Shown here: positions 15,585 through 25,457 of the stretch, piece by piece
How the letters are laid out: every line of letters starts with the position of its first letter
Numbering within the stretch: the stretch's first letter is position 1
NCBI GenBank assembly: GCA_022447185.1
Contig: JAKVAY010000072.1
Location: forward strand, 1 to 38,451
Length of the DNA stretch: 38,451 nucleotides
Direction of reading: 5' to 3'
Source of the DNA: Fuerstiella sp.
GTDB lineage: Bacteria; Planctomycetota; Planctomycetia; Planctomycetales; Planctomycetaceae
The notes under the pieces: model-generated
The model's database searches: none
What the model was told of the DNA's origin: nothing
The model's input: the letters and a program-made list of their open reading frames with translations, nothing else
Translations under genes and position numbers: made by a program

Positions 15585-17792
15585 TCAGCCCTGAGTTCCG
15601 ATCTGTGCTACGAGCAGCACAATGCCGATGATTCCGAAGCATACGATGAAGGAAATGATGAAGCCAACAGCATCAACAATTCGGGGGCGTTGAAATTCCA
15701 GATCCGTTCCGGGAAACAGTTTCCTGTGATCAAACCGTGATGGTTCCGCGTAACTCTTCTGTATCTCTGCGCGGTCAAGTTCAGGATTCGAATTCGCGGG
15801 TGTTTTCATTTTCACATAATAACGATCCAGTCCCTCCCGGCTGTTTCGCGGGGTGATAAGACTGAACATGACCATGACCAAAAACGGCATAACAATCTTC
15901 GGAACCAGCTCCAAAGCGCTTAGAGTCGATGAGGACAGGCTGCCCAGATCGAGTCCGAATGGCCGGTACAACAGCAGGTTCAGTTTCAGGTTGCCCTGTC
16001 CTCGGAAGTCTGTACCCGCGGGATATTTCAAAATTTCGCGGCGCGTGAATTCATCAAGGTCCTCGGTTTTTACGACTTGTGGCTGGATGGTCGGATTCGA
16101 CGGAACGATTTTGTCCCAATAGATGCTGGTACTCTTCGTGATCTTCTCAGTGGTCGTGCGTGTTACTTCGGCTTGGAGTTCCTGCATGCCGTTGTCACCA
16201 GGCACCAGAATGCGGTCTGCCGATATTTGCAGTGGCTTCGACTCTTCGTGAGCTGTCACCGCCTCACCAGTAAGTCCCTCTTTGTCTTTTTTCCATTGAG
16301 CTTCGGCCGCGCTCAGCATTTGTCGCAGCATTGATTTTGAAACGAGTTCCTGAGAGATCGTTCGTACGTGTGGAGTACGGGTCATCAGGTCCTGATGATC
16401 ACGCAAACCACTGAAAACCATCGGCCCGAAGTACGGTACGATAAAGAAGAACAGTAAACAGTAAGTAACAGTAATCCAGGCGGCCCGACTGGTAGCCCGT
16501 CGCCAGTACATGCCGACCCAAAACGGAGCGGCGAAGACCAGCGGAAACCAGAACGTCAATTTCAACTGGCCAAGCATGTCGTAGAGCTTCAGGGAAAAAA
16601 TGACGGAGCCGGCGACGACGATCACGCCGGTGAGCCGACCTGCCCAAAGGCACTGACGTTCGTCAGCGTGCGGATTAACGAACGGCACGTACAGATTACG
16701 AACGATCAGACCGGCGCCGACAATCATATACGCATCAACGCTGCTCATCAGTGCCGCTACCAAACACGCCAGCATCAGGCCGCGAAAGCCCGGCCCGAGC
16801 AACTGCATCGAGGCGTAGCCCCATGTCCTGTCCGGATCGTTGATTAATTCGGGCACGTCCGCATACAACGTGGCGGCAATCAGTGCTGTCAACACCCAGC
16901 CTACTGTACAGAATCGCTTCAGAAAATTTCCGATAACCAAACCAACCCGGGCATCGAATTCGGACTTTGCGGAACCACCTCCTGTGGCAATGAAGTGTGG
17001 CTGCACCACGATGCCCGTTAGATTCGCCAGCACGATGGCGATCAGGTAGTACAGCGAGAACTCAGCCGCACTGGAACTGATAACATCAAAGAACGATTCG
17101 GGTAACTGATCGTGCATAACCTGGAAACCGCTGTTTCCTTCAGGGTTCAAGTCTGTATTTTCGGCTAGTCGGTTCAGGCCAATGGGAACCAGCATCACCG
17201 ACAGACCGATGATGCAGAGTCCCTGGATCAAGTCGGTGAAATACGCAGCGGCCAGCCCTCCGGCCATCCCGTAGACCACTACCACTACGGCAACCACGGG
17301 AATCAGTACATACTGCAACTCAACGTGTTTACCGAACAGAGCGACAGTGTCACCGATCATAGGCTCAGCTGTCTTGGCGAGAGCCGAGAAGAACATCGAT
17401 CCGTAGATCATGAAGAACATCACGCCGAAAACACTGTAAGCTGCCCCGAGCCCGCGTGATTCGTATCGTTCGACGTACCAGTCACCCAGTGTCAGGTGAC
17501 GCATCCGTCGATACCAAACGCCTGTGATCCAGTAGAACGGTGTGACGAACAGCCAGAACATCACGCTCCACATGCCACTCATGCCACCGATGAACGTTGA
17601 ACGGCCTGTGTTGATTGGATCGCTCGATCCGGTGCCCGCACCAAACGCCGCAAACGTTTGCAGCAGTTTGCCGAACGAGCGGCCGCCCATGAAGAAATCC
17701 TCCTGGCCCTTCACGCGGCTCATTGCCCAGATACCAATGCCTGCCATTCCGACGAAATAAACAGCAATCACCAGATAATCGATCGTGTCCAT
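15585..17792 (-). CDS. Sodium:solute symporter (SSS family)
   Basis: A 735-residue polytopic membrane transporter of the SSS/SLC5 family, which couples Na+ entry to uptake of a sugar, amino acid or other solute. It starts with the family-typical YLVIAVYFVGMAGIGIWAM helix, then EDFFMGGRSFGKLL and the Na+-site region FGAGTGSSDP, and continues with many helices. A hydrophilic insertion of about 160 residues (roughly 440-600) near the C-terminal part, then two further helices, make it longer than the usual 500-600. The upstream side holds a possible small ORF overlapping its first codons. No catabolic genes are adjacent to reveal the solute. Confidence 0.9.
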   Translation of the reverse strand: MDTIDYLVIAVYFVGMAGIGIWAMSRVKGQEDFFMGGRSFGKLLQTFAAFGAGTGSSDPINTGRSTFIGGMSGMWSVMFWLFVTPFYWITGVWYRRMRHLTLGDWYVERYESRGLGAAYSVFGVMFFMIYGSMFFSALAKTAEPMIGDTVALFGKHVELQYVLIPVVAVVVVVYGMAGGLAAAYFTDLIQGLCIIGLSVMLVPIGLNRLAENTDLNPEGNSGFQVMHDQLPESFFDVISSSAAEFSLYYLIAIVLANLTGIVVQPHFIATGGGSAKSEFDARVGLVIGNFLKRFCTVGWVLTALIAATLYADVPELINDPDRTWGYASMQLLGPGFRGLMLACLVAALMSSVDAYMIVGAGLIVRNLYVPFVNPHADERQCLWAGRLTGVIVVAGSVIFSLKLYDMLGQLKLTFWFPLVFAAPFWVGMYWRRATSRAAWITVTYCLLFFFIVPYFGPMVFSGLRDHQDLMTRTPHVRTISQELVSKSMLRQMLSAAEAQWKKDKEGLTGEAVTAHEESKPLQISADRILVPGDNGMQELQAEVTRTTTEKITKSTSIYWDKIVPSNPTIQPQVVKTEDLDEFTRREILKYPAGTDFRGQGNLKLNLLLYRPFGLDLGSLSSSTLSALELVPKIVMPFLVMVMFSLITPRNSREGLDRYYVKMKTPANSNPELDRAEIQKSYAEPSRFDHRKLFPGTDLEFQRPRIVDAVGFIISFIVCFGIIGIVLLVAQIGTQG

Positions 17793-17980
17793 GTTTTAGC
17801 AGCCCGTCTGAGTACATTGACAACGGCGGTCAGGAAATTGGCGAAATCTTCGTCAACGAGTCGAACAACGTCACCGCTTAACCACACAGTATCGGAAATT
17901 GTGATCCGTATTTCACATCTTCCGGGACCTGTCTGTGGCAGCAATAGTCCGAAGACCCGTGTGCGCCAGCTCCACGGCAC
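17768..17980 (-). CDS. Possible small ORF coupled to the symporter
   Basis: A GTG-initiated frame of 70 codons whose end overlaps the first 25 nt of the symporter gene. The product is unrecognised. It reads ITISDTVWLSGDVVRLVDED in the middle and NFLTAVVNVLRRA near the end, an amphipathic helix-like tail. The third codon positions look coding-like. Against it: no ATG, no evident Shine-Dalgarno, and the frame is also open a few codons further upstream. It is the only candidate in the 282-nt gap between the symporter and the serine hydrolase. Confidence 0.3.
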   Translation of the reverse strand: MPWSWRTRVFGLLLPQTGPGRCEIRITISDTVWLSGDVVRLVDEDFANFLTAVVNVLRRAAKTWTRSIIW

Positions 17981-18074
17981 GATATCAGATGCGACCTTAT
18001 TCTTTTACCTGTCGGCTGCTCGTCTTCCCGTGAATCACACTGGGCGCTTGTCCTGGCTGAACGCACCACCAACG

Positions 18075-19289
18075 TCAGCTGCGTGCTGAGGGCCCCTTGC
18101 ACAGTTGCTGCCGGACAGCTTTCACGGCATTCATTGTCAGTGAGATGAGTTTAGGATTCAGTGGCAGTGGCTGTGACGACAGATTCGCGATGACAAGTGC
18201 ATTTGTGCGATCGACAAACACATTTTGTCCGTGAATTCCGAGTCCAAACAGTAACGGAGACTCGCCGTCCAACACATACCACTGGGACCGATAATGGATC
18301 GGCAGACCGGGATAGTAAGCAGCGAACGATCCCTGGGCCCATGCCAGGGAACTCCCACCACTGTAAAGGTCGCTGATCCAGCCGGCGGGTAGTATCTGCC
18401 GTCCATTTCTCTGACCGTTCTGACTGAGCAGCTGACCCAGCCGAGCCAGATCCCGGACAGTCGCACACATTCCACCTGCGGCACGAGGTGCACCCAGCCG
18501 ATCCACGGTAATGTAAGCACTGCGTTCTGCTCCCATTGGTTTCCAGAGAAACTCGCTGACCAGATCGCAGTATCGCCGACCGGCAGCACGCTCGATGATC
18601 CACGCCAGGAGGTCTGTGTTCGGTGACACATAGTGAAACCTCTGACCATGTTGTCCGTCATTTTCCTTCAGCAACTGATAAAATGAACGAAGGTCTGTTG
18701 GCGTCGTTCCCTCTTCAGGCGGGTTCCAGTTCGTTGCTCTCCGGTATTCGATCAGAGGTCCCGAATCCGCGAGATAGTCTTCATCGAACTGAATTCCGGC
18801 TCTCATATCGAGAAGATTCCGCAGCGTTGATCCTTCATAGGCAGTGTCTGACAGCTCAGGCACGTAATCGGTCACCAGACCATCGATATTAATTGTGCCC
18901 ATCGTGTCCAGGATGCCGGCCAGCAGGCCCAGCACGGACTTGGACACTGACATCAGGATGTGTGGTGTATGACGTGTGAGGCCGTTGTTATAGGCTTCAT
19001 GGATCAGTCGGCCTTCATGCAGAATCACCAACCCATCGCAATGAGTTTGATTCAGGAAATCAGACCACGAAAGCTCCTTACCGTTGGTGCCAGGTACTCG
19101 GCATTCCGCCAATTCTGTGTGACGGGATTCCAGTTCCCAGACATCTTCCGGATCGTTGGCGATTTCCGCTGACGGAACAATTTCCCGGACATGATGAAAG
19201 GCCCACACGTTGAATGGCGGTGTGCGCCAGTTGGCAAGTGAGACCTGCGCATTGTGTTTGGCAGGAAATCTATCCATCATTTGGACCAT
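18075..19289 (-). CDS. Serine hydrolase, class C beta-lactamase family, NylB-like
   Basis: A 404-residue serine hydrolase of the beta-lactamase class C/penicillin-binding fold. The nucleophile motif SVSK is at 114-117 (Ser114, Lys117). The catalytic Tyr220 lies in HYVSPNTDLLAW, which matches the 6-aminohexanoate-dimer hydrolase (NylB) pattern, as does GGMCATVRDLARLG near residue 275. Length and residue numbering are also very close to NylB. There is no clear signal peptide, so it probably acts in the cytoplasm on an amide or ester. Nylon oligomers are unlikely to be the natural substrate. Start alternatives lie within the first five codons. Nothing in the neighbourhood suggests a resistance role. 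Confidence 0.85.
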   Translation of the reverse strand: MVQMMDRFPAKHNAQVSLANWRTPPFNVWAFHHVREIVPSAEIANDPEDVWELESRHTELAECRVPGTNGKELSWSDFLNQTHCDGLVILHEGRLIHEAYNNGLTRHTPHILMSVSKSVLGLLAGILDTMGTINIDGLVTDYVPELSDTAYEGSTLRNLLDMRAGIQFDEDYLADSGPLIEYRRATNWNPPEEGTTPTDLRSFYQLLKENDGQHGQRFHYVSPNTDLLAWIIERAAGRRYCDLVSEFLWKPMGAERSAYITVDRLGAPRAAGGMCATVRDLARLGQLLSQNGQRNGRQILPAGWISDLYSGGSSLAWAQGSFAAYYPGLPIHYRSQWYVLDGESPLLFGLGIHGQNVFVDRTNALVIANLSSQPLPLNPKLISLTMNAVKAVRQQLCKGPSARS

Positions 19290-19399
19290 GCTGTTTGTCC
19301 ACGCTTAACTGCGTACGTGCTGGAGAAAATTCGACACCAACAACAGCATAGAAACCCTGGATGTCTGCGGCGACTTCAGCCGCATTTTGATTAATTGTT

Positions 19400-21208
19400 C
19401 TAGGGTGCAGAAACACCCAGCTCCACGGTCTGGATGTTTTGGGCTGATTGTGCATCGGCCACGTCGCTGTGACAGTCAGCCTTGCCGTCATCGGCTCCGA
19501 CCTGACGGCGTGTCTTGCTGGCAAGGCGATGGATTTCTTCCGGGGACAGGATACCTCTTTTTTTCAGAATCTCCTGCTGTTCAGGTGTGAGCGCTTCGGA
19601 CACTTTCGCCTTATCCCACTGATACTGTTCGTCTTTGCCGCTTGTGAATTCCACGATCTCCCGACTGATGCGGACACTGCACCAGTCGTGGCCGCACATG
19701 GCACAGAAGTCCGTGTCCACATCGAGGTCTTCGTCGTGGTACGCTCGCGCCGTGTCCGGATCAAAGCTGAGCTCAAAGTGTTTTTCCCAGTTCAAGGCGG
19801 CCCTGGCACGCGTCAGTTCATCGTCCTGATCGCGTGCTCCTGGAATTCCGAGGGCCACATCCGCCGAATGCGCGGCAATCCTGTATGCAACGCAGCCCTG
19901 CTTAACATCGTCTTTCTTGGGAAGTCCTAGGTGTTCCTTGGGTGTGACATAGCACAACATACTTGCACCATGCCAGGCCGCCGATGTGGCTCCGATACAA
20001 CTGGTGATGTGGTCGTACCCAGGGAAAATGTCGGTAACAAGCGGACCAAGTACGTAGAAAGGGGCTCCATGGCACAGACGCCGCTGAAGTTTCATATTGA
20101 ATTCGATCTGATCCAGCGGCACGTGACCTGGACCTTCGATCATCACCTGGACGCCTTTTTTCCAGGCACGTTCGGTTAGTTCCCCAAGTGTCGATAATTC
20201 GGCCAGCTGAGCCTCATCCGTTGCATCGGCCAGGCCTCCCGGACGCAGTCCATCACCGATACTGAACGTAACGTCGTACTGACGCATCACGTCGCAGATG
20301 TCTTCCCAGATTGTAAACATGGGATTTTGCCGGCCGTGATGGATCATCCATTTGGCCAGCAGTGAACCACCGCGGCTCACGATTCCGATCAGGCGTTCTT
20401 TAATCAATGACAGGTGTTCCTGCAGGACTCCGGCGTGAATCGTAAAATAGTCGACTCCCTGCCGAGCCTGATGCTCGAGCGCTTCAAGTATGATTTCGCG
20501 ATCCAGGTCTTCAACCTTGCGATCGATGATCATTGAATATACGGGTACTGTGCCGATGGGTACTGTGCTGTTCTGAATGATGGCATCACGGCAGGCGTCC
20601 AGATCTCCTCCTGTGGACAGATCCATCACGGTGTCCGCACCCCAGCGCTCGGACCATCGGAGTTTTTCGATTTCCGCTTCCATGCCGGATGACACAGGCG
20701 AGGCGCCCAGATTGGCATTAACTTTGGTGCGCGACGCTCGTCCAATCGCCATTGGATCCAGTTCGTATTTCAAGTGCTGCACATTGGCCGGAATGACCAT
20801 CCGTCCGGCTGCGATTTCATCTCTGACCTGTTCCGCAGTGAGATGATTTTCACGTTCGGCCACACGTATCATTGCCGGAGTAATCAGTCCTCGTCGAGCC
20901 GACTCTAGTTGTGTGATCGGCACAAATCCGGCTGGCGGCTGCCAGGCGACTGCCTGTTCATAGTCGTCTTCGAATCCAGGGCGCAGGCTCCAGTCATCCG
21001 GCATATAATCCCATGCGGTCTGTTGTGACGGAGCCGGCATGCCGGGTGTATCAGGTGACGAATACGTGTACGCTCCGTCGCGCCCGGACTTGATGTTGGC
21101 GGCTCGGGAAAAACTACCGGGCGTTGTTCCCGCGTGACTGCTGCTGGGATCATCGGCTTCGATCGTTGGGAGATACTCGGCTGCACGAGCCGCGTGATCG
21201 ATTGTCAT
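19400..21208 (-). CDS. thiC: Phosphomethylpyrimidine synthase
   Basis: A 602-residue ThiC, the radical-SAM enzyme that rearranges aminoimidazole ribotide into hydroxymethylpyrimidine phosphate for thiamine synthesis. The core is fully recognisable: [11 protein letters not shown], the [11 protein letters not shown] region, [24 protein letters not shown] and [11 protein letters not shown]. The C-terminal [4Fe-4S] motif is C-x2-C-x4-C at Cys502, Cys505 and Cys510. Length is in the normal range for the longer bacterial ThiC type. The upstream region shows no TPP riboswitch core, which is unusual for this gene, but carries two copies of CCTGAAATTCAA. No other thi gene is in the window. A PfkB kinase is divergent. 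Confidence 0.96.
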   Translation of the reverse strand: MTIDHAARAAEYLPTIEADDPSSSHAGTTPGSFSRAANIKSGRDGAYTYSSPDTPGMPAPSQQTAWDYMPDDWSLRPGFEDDYEQAVAWQPPAGFVPITQLESARRGLITPAMIRVAERENHLTAEQVRDEIAAGRMVIPANVQHLKYELDPMAIGRASRTKVNANLGASPVSSGMEAEIEKLRWSERWGADTVMDLSTGGDLDACRDAIIQNSTVPIGTVPVYSMIIDRKVEDLDREIILEALEHQARQGVDYFTIHAGVLQEHLSLIKERLIGIVSRGGSLLAKWMIHHGRQNPMFTIWEDICDVMRQYDVTFSIGDGLRPGGLADATDEAQLAELSTLGELTERAWKKGVQVMIEGPGHVPLDQIEFNMKLQRRLCHGAPFYVLGPLVTDIFPGYDHITSCIGATSAAWHGASMLCYVTPKEHLGLPKKDDVKQGCVAYRIAAHSADVALGIPGARDQDDELTRARAALNWEKHFELSFDPDTARAYHDEDLDVDTDFCAMCGHDWCSVRISREIVEFTSGKDEQYQWDKAKVSEALTPEQQEILKKRGILSPEEIHRLASKTRRQVGADDGKADCHSDVADAQSAQNIQTVELGVSAP

Positions 21209-21218
21209 CTGTTGGATT

Positions 21219-21301
21219 CCTGAAATTCAATCGACTCGAAGTGAGGCCGATCATTCGGTCTGAGAAGCATTGAATCGTACTGTAGCGGACCTGAAATTCA
21301 A
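21219..21301. repeat. Two direct copies of a 12-nt operator-like element
   Basis: CCTGAAATTCAA occurs at 21219-21230 and again at 21290-21301, 71 nt apart, in the divergent gap between thiC and the PfkB kinase. Each contains the small palindrome TGAA-A-TTCA. The first copy ends 11 nt from the thiC start. A regulator-binding role is inferred; chance duplication cannot be excluded. Confidence 0.35.
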
Positions 21302-21438
21302 CGCGATGATTGTAGTGCAAATCCCGGACATCGACTGGGGAGTTGCGAAGCGATTCGCTATCCTCTCGCCCCGGTTGGCAGCAAATTGTCAGCCACAAAG
21401 GACTGTAGCCGGATTTTTGGCACTTAAGGCAGGCGCTC

Positions 21439-22425
21439 ATGACATACGATGTCTTCGGAATCGGAAATGCTTTGGTTGATATACAGGCTCAGGTCAGTGA
21501 TGACCAGCTGCGTGCAGCTGGTTTTGATAAGGGCGTCATGACACTTGTCGATGACGAACAGCAGCGCCGGCTGCTTAAGTCGCTGGAGGGGCTGCCGCTG
21601 AATCGCTGTGCGGGCGGGTCGGCCGCCAACACGATCATGGGGATAGCGAATCTTGGCGGAAAGGCGGCTTACACCGGAAAAATTGCTGCGGATGAAACGG
21701 GGAAATTCTTTCTCAAGGACATGCGCAGACAGGGCGTGACCATCGAAGTTGTTCCCTCGACAGATGGTCAGACGGGCACCTGTGCAGTCATGATCACCGA
21801 GGATGCTCAGCGTACGATGCTCACCAACCTGGCGGTTTCAAGTACATTGACAGAATCGGACGTTGACGAATCGGCGATCGCTGATTCCAAATACGTTTAT
21901 ATCGAAGGGTATTTGCTGACAGGTGATACGACGAAGGCTGCTGCTTACAAAGCCATCGAACTGGCAAAAAAGCATAAGGTGAAACTGGCGTTTACAGCAT
22001 CGGATCCGTTTCTGGTGAACATGTTGCGAGACGAAATGATTGAGCTCATTGAAGGCCCTGTCGATCTGTTTTTCTGTAATGAAGATGAAGCCAAAAGTCT
22101 GACTCAAAATGACGATCCGATGGAATGTGTCCGTGAAATTCATCGCCACGTGGACAACGTTGCATTGACGCTGGGACCCAACGGTTCGCTGCTCATGCAC
22201 GAAGGAGAATTGATTCCGATTGAAGGAGTTGCTGTGAATGCAATTGACACGACTGGTGCTGGTGACCTGTTCGCGGGGGCTCTGCTGTATGGCATCACCA
22301 ATGGGTTGACATGGAAGCAGTCTGGAGATCTGGCGTCGTACGCATCTGCCAGGATTGTCAGTCAACTGGGAGCGAGGATGGAGGGTGGATTCACAAAAGA
22401 TGAGATCAGGGCTCTGACGTCGTAG
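21439..22425 (+). CDS. PfkB family carbohydrate/adenosine kinase
   Basis: A 328-residue ribokinase-family kinase. The N-terminal [13 protein letters not shown] and AGGSAANT (residues 58-65) form the substrate-binding part. The C-terminal signature [11 protein letters not shown] (from residue 270) carries the catalytic Asp276 and anion hole. Overall it is most like the adenosine kinase/sugar kinase branch (opening [14 protein letters not shown]), phosphorylating a nucleoside or sugar hydroxyl with ATP. AAGGCAGG precedes the start. It is followed after 56 nt by a conserved unknown gene on the same strand, possibly co-transcribed. The exact substrate cannot be assigned from sequence. Confidence 0.88.
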   Translation: MTYDVFGIGNALVDIQAQVSDDQLRAAGFDKGVMTLVDDEQQRRLLKSLEGLPLNRCAGGSAANTIMGIANLGGKAAYTGKIAADETGKFFLKDMRRQGVTIEVVPSTDGQTGTCAVMITEDAQRTMLTNLAVSSTLTESDVDESAIADSKYVYIEGYLLTGDTTKAAAYKAIELAKKHKVKLAFTASDPFLVNMLRDEMIELIEGPVDLFFCNEDEAKSLTQNDDPMECVREIHRHVDNVALTLGPNGSLLMHEGELIPIEGVAVNAIDTTGAGDLFAGALLYGITNGLTWKQSGDLASYASARIVSQLGARMEGGFTKDEIRALTS

Positions 22426-22481
22426 AGCAGGAATACATTGTTGTCGGGGAAGGTGCGCAAAAGTCGCGAGAAAGGCATCTG

Positions 22482-23351
22482 ATGACAGTATCAAACCAGC
22501 TGCCGCGGGAGGAGTATATTGAGCAGGAATACTTTTTTCGGACGTACCGGGAAAGACTGCTGGACAATATCCCCTCGCAGGAATTCCTGAAGACGGTCCA
22601 GCAGGAGTTACTCAGTACTTGCCGGCTTTCTATGGCCGTTGACATCCTCCGGACGGAAATTGTGCACAGCGGACGGATCGGCCCGGCGATGAAGAGGATG
22701 CCACATTATTTCTCCGCTTTTCAATCGTTCGTGGTTGAGCAGTCTGAAGAAGACCGGTCCCGTTTTGACCATTCCGCCGCGCTACAGATTATGGAACGAG
22801 AGGCTCGATATCGTGCTGCTGACGTGTCGTCAGCCGGGCTGTTCATGTTCCAGCTGGAATGTATTTCCCGGAATCGCCTGGGTTACCACTCCGGACTGGA
22901 AGCAATGTCGGCTGACGAGATCTACAACTCGGAATGGAAGCAATGGTTACAGTATTTGACACTGCAGCTTGGGGCGCGAGATCTGGCTGATCTCGTCTAT
23001 CGAGTGTCGGAATACTATCACTTGCGCCGTGTGTCCCAGGCAACGGAAAAAGAAGTTCCCCAGGACGCCCTGGTGTTGTTCGACGAACAGACAGGCCGAA
23101 TTGCACGGGCGAACATTGGACGTGATTTGGTCTACTTCTTTTCAGCGCTGCAACGACACCTCAACTATCCGCGTGTTCCGATTCCGGAGAAATCTCAGGC
23201 CGAACGGATTCACCCTGTTGTGGAAAGTCGTCTCTCGCGTCTTGAACAGCGACTTAAGCTGTTGGAATCAGAGCAGAAGGGTGGAATCGATCTGTCTCAA
23301 TTTTATGGGAAGCACAGATTCATCACAGAAGGCGACGATCCACTGCCTTGA
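22482..23351 (+). CDS. Conserved hypothetical protein
   Basis: I do not recognise this 289-residue protein. It appears soluble, with no signal peptide or membrane helix. It is mostly helical by composition, rich in Arg, Glu and Leu, with a likely coiled coil near the end (ESRLSRLEQRLKLLESEQ, about residues 247-264). AAAGG lies 7 nt before the ATG. It follows the PfkB gene closely and may share its transcript. The regular amphipathic pattern and full-length open frame argue for a real gene. Confidence 0.75.
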   Translation: MTVSNQLPREEYIEQEYFFRTYRERLLDNIPSQEFLKTVQQELLSTCRLSMAVDILRTEIVHSGRIGPAMKRMPHYFSAFQSFVVEQSEEDRSRFDHSAALQIMEREARYRAADVSSAGLFMFQLECISRNRLGYHSGLEAMSADEIYNSEWKQWLQYLTLQLGARDLADLVYRVSEYYHLRRVSQATEKEVPQDALVLFDEQTGRIARANIGRDLVYFFSALQRHLNYPRVPIPEKSQAERIHPVVESRLSRLEQRLKLLESEQKGGIDLSQFYGKHRFITEGDDPLP

Positions 23352-23491
23352 GCGGTTTGGCTGCTGGACCACTTCCGCTTCTGTGGCAGGTCGTGATAGG
23401 TAGCCGTTAAGCAGGGTCGCGACTTATCTTGTTGAAACGCATCACGCTGAGGCGAGATAGTTCAATCAGTTCCGTCCGGTTGCTGTCCAGA

Positions 23492-25159
23492 TCACTCGTT
23501 GCTGCTGTCTTCTTCCGTTTCGGTGTCATCCGGGATTGCAGTAGATTCATCTGGCTCAACAGGTGCTTCAGAGTCGTTGGATTCTTCGCCGATCGTTGAG
23601 CTCTCCGAAGTGTCGTCTCCGTCTGCATGTTGGCTGTCCGCCTCGCCGTCTTTCGACGAGTTCTTCCGGCGATTCGTCTTTGAGCTGTCGTCTTTAGCTT
23701 TTTCCGGTGAACTCGTTGATAGAGGGGTTACCGTGTCAGGTTCACTGGGAGCATCTTTGGAGTCACTGTCTTTGGTCGTTTCCAATGCAGACACGGGCTT
23801 CGGCGGTGAAGCATCCAGGGTTTCTTTCGTCCGCCCGGCTGGAAGTTCTGACTGCTGATCCGATTTTGCAACAGCAGGAACCGTTTTGGACGCTGACGTT
23901 GCCGGCTTGGAATCAGAAATACTGTTGACAGGAATACTCTTGAGACGAGCCGCCTTTGGTTCATCCACAGCTCTGAAGGGTGGCTGCGTTTCAGCACTGC
24001 CGGCGACTTCCGCCGGCGAATGCAGTTTCATCCGATCCAGGTAAATGTTTAGGCCGTTGACCGCGTGGTACAGTGGTGAACAGCGGACTTCGGCTTTGCG
24101 ATTTTTGATAAGATCCCGAGCTGTGGCGTCGACAGCTCGACGGACCCAGGTTTCCGGAAGCTCATCCTGCGGAAGAGAGAGCATCAGGAATTCGAGAATG
24201 TGTCCTGCACTTGCCATGCGCTTATTGAAGTCGTGTTTATATTCCCGGCCGCGAAAATAGTTGCTCGAAAGCATTCCGTTGCTGTTTTGCTGGATGCGCG
24301 CTGTATTGATCTGACGGCGAATCTTGTATTCCGCATCGAGCCAGACGCCTCGCAGCGGTTTGCCGGATCTAAGGTAGACGTTGCGCGCGTGAGCCAGGGC
24401 GAACATTCCATGTGTGCCCCCACACGCTGTGCCCTTCAATGGTTTTTCTGTCTGTATGGAGACCAGTCGCTCAATGCTCCAGTTTTCTCCGGCATTGTTG
24501 CGCCACGTAGCATCCGGGGACAAATAGCGACTTAATGCCCAAAGGGTCCATGTTGGTTCGTCTTTTGTGCTGATGGATTTCTGCGCGTGTTCAACCATGT
24601 CGGCGATCGTGATCGGACCATCAGGCGTCATGAACTCATGGTCCAGTGGCAACGCAGACATGGAAAGGATCGCCAGAAACTGATTGGCGTGGCCTTCGAA
24701 TGCCCAGGGGCGGCTGTAAGGATGAGCTCTGCCCCCATGTGGTGTCTTTTCGAACCACGCCTCGCCTTTAAACTTCGGTCCCGCGGATACCCAGTCAAGC
24801 CCGGAGACAATCTGGCCGTTCTTTCTGATTTCAAAATTACGGCGCAGCGCCAACAGCCCATGCATGATTTGCCACGGCGTATTGATGTCCGTCGACAGCA
24901 GCCGACGACGTGTTGAATCGACAGCATCTTCAGTCAGCTGAATCAGCTGGTCCTGGTCTATCAACGGGGTCAGATTGCGTGGTCGCGAAGCCGAACGAAA
25001 TGGCGACCCGACATTGATTTCCGGGAGGCTTACCAGTGGCTCCTCTACCGGCGAATTCAGTTCATTAGGTACGGGAAGATTTTCAGCCTGACAGATGGGG
25101 ATACAAATTGGGAGAATCAGCAGAAACTGCCGAGTGACGCGGTCCAAATGTGGACGCAT
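23492..25159 (-). CDS. Secreted conserved protein with acidic Ser-rich tail
   Basis: A 555-residue protein with an N-terminal signal peptide (QFLLILPICIPICQA). A globular region follows to about residue 385, including WQIMHGLLALRR, HPYSRPWAFEGHANQFLA and ACGGTHGMFALAHA. The helical, His/Trp-rich repeats resemble an alpha/alpha-barrel type domain, but I cannot name the family. The last 150 or so residues are low-complexity Ser/Asp/Glu/Lys/Pro (ending ETEEDSSNE), probably disordered. The domain looks conserved and the frame is intact, so it is a real exported protein of unknown function. Neighbours give no functional hint. Confidence 0.75.
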   Translation of the reverse strand: MRPHLDRVTRQFLLILPICIPICQAENLPVPNELNSPVEEPLVSLPEINVGSPFRSASRPRNLTPLIDQDQLIQLTEDAVDSTRRRLLSTDINTPWQIMHGLLALRRNFEIRKNGQIVSGLDWVSAGPKFKGEAWFEKTPHGGRAHPYSRPWAFEGHANQFLAILSMSALPLDHEFMTPDGPITIADMVEHAQKSISTKDEPTWTLWALSRYLSPDATWRNNAGENWSIERLVSIQTEKPLKGTACGGTHGMFALAHARNVYLRSGKPLRGVWLDAEYKIRRQINTARIQQNSNGMLSSNYFRGREYKHDFNKRMASAGHILEFLMLSLPQDELPETWVRRAVDATARDLIKNRKAEVRCSPLYHAVNGLNIYLDRMKLHSPAEVAGSAETQPPFRAVDEPKAARLKSIPVNSISDSKPATSASKTVPAVAKSDQQSELPAGRTKETLDASPPKPVSALETTKDSDSKDAPSEPDTVTPLSTSSPEKAKDDSSKTNRRKNSSKDGEADSQHADGDDTSESSTIGEESNDSEAPVEPDESTAIPDDTETEEDSSNE

Positions 25160-25237
25160 TGGGTGGCTCCGACGACTGGACGGTAAAACTGATCACAATA
25201 GTGCGACAGGAACATCTTCGACCACCTGAAGACGGGT

Positions 25238-25265
25238 CTTGATTCCCCCATTGCGGGGAATCAAG
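25238..25265. terminator. Perfect 11-bp hairpin downstream of pyrH
   Basis: CTTGATTCCCC (25238-25248) pairs perfectly with GGGGAATCAAG (25255-25265) around a 6-nt loop. It lies about 190 nt past the pyrH stop and 80 nt before the next leftward start. There is no T-run on either strand, so it may be an atypical terminator or an RNA processing/stability element ending the rpsB-tsf-pyrH transcript. Confidence 0.45.
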
Positions 25266-25457
25266 GTGCTGTGGAGATTTGGTACGGATTCCAATGAAAA
25301 TGGCGACATAGATGGGTTTCGCCACGTTGTCCCAGCAGATTTGACCGAAACGGCAGAGACCTGACGTTTTGGCTGGTTGACTCCGGCAGCACCGCGGAAT
25401 CAGTACGTTGCGGAGTTGTGCTCAACAAACGAAAGGACCCACAGAATTTTGTCAGGC

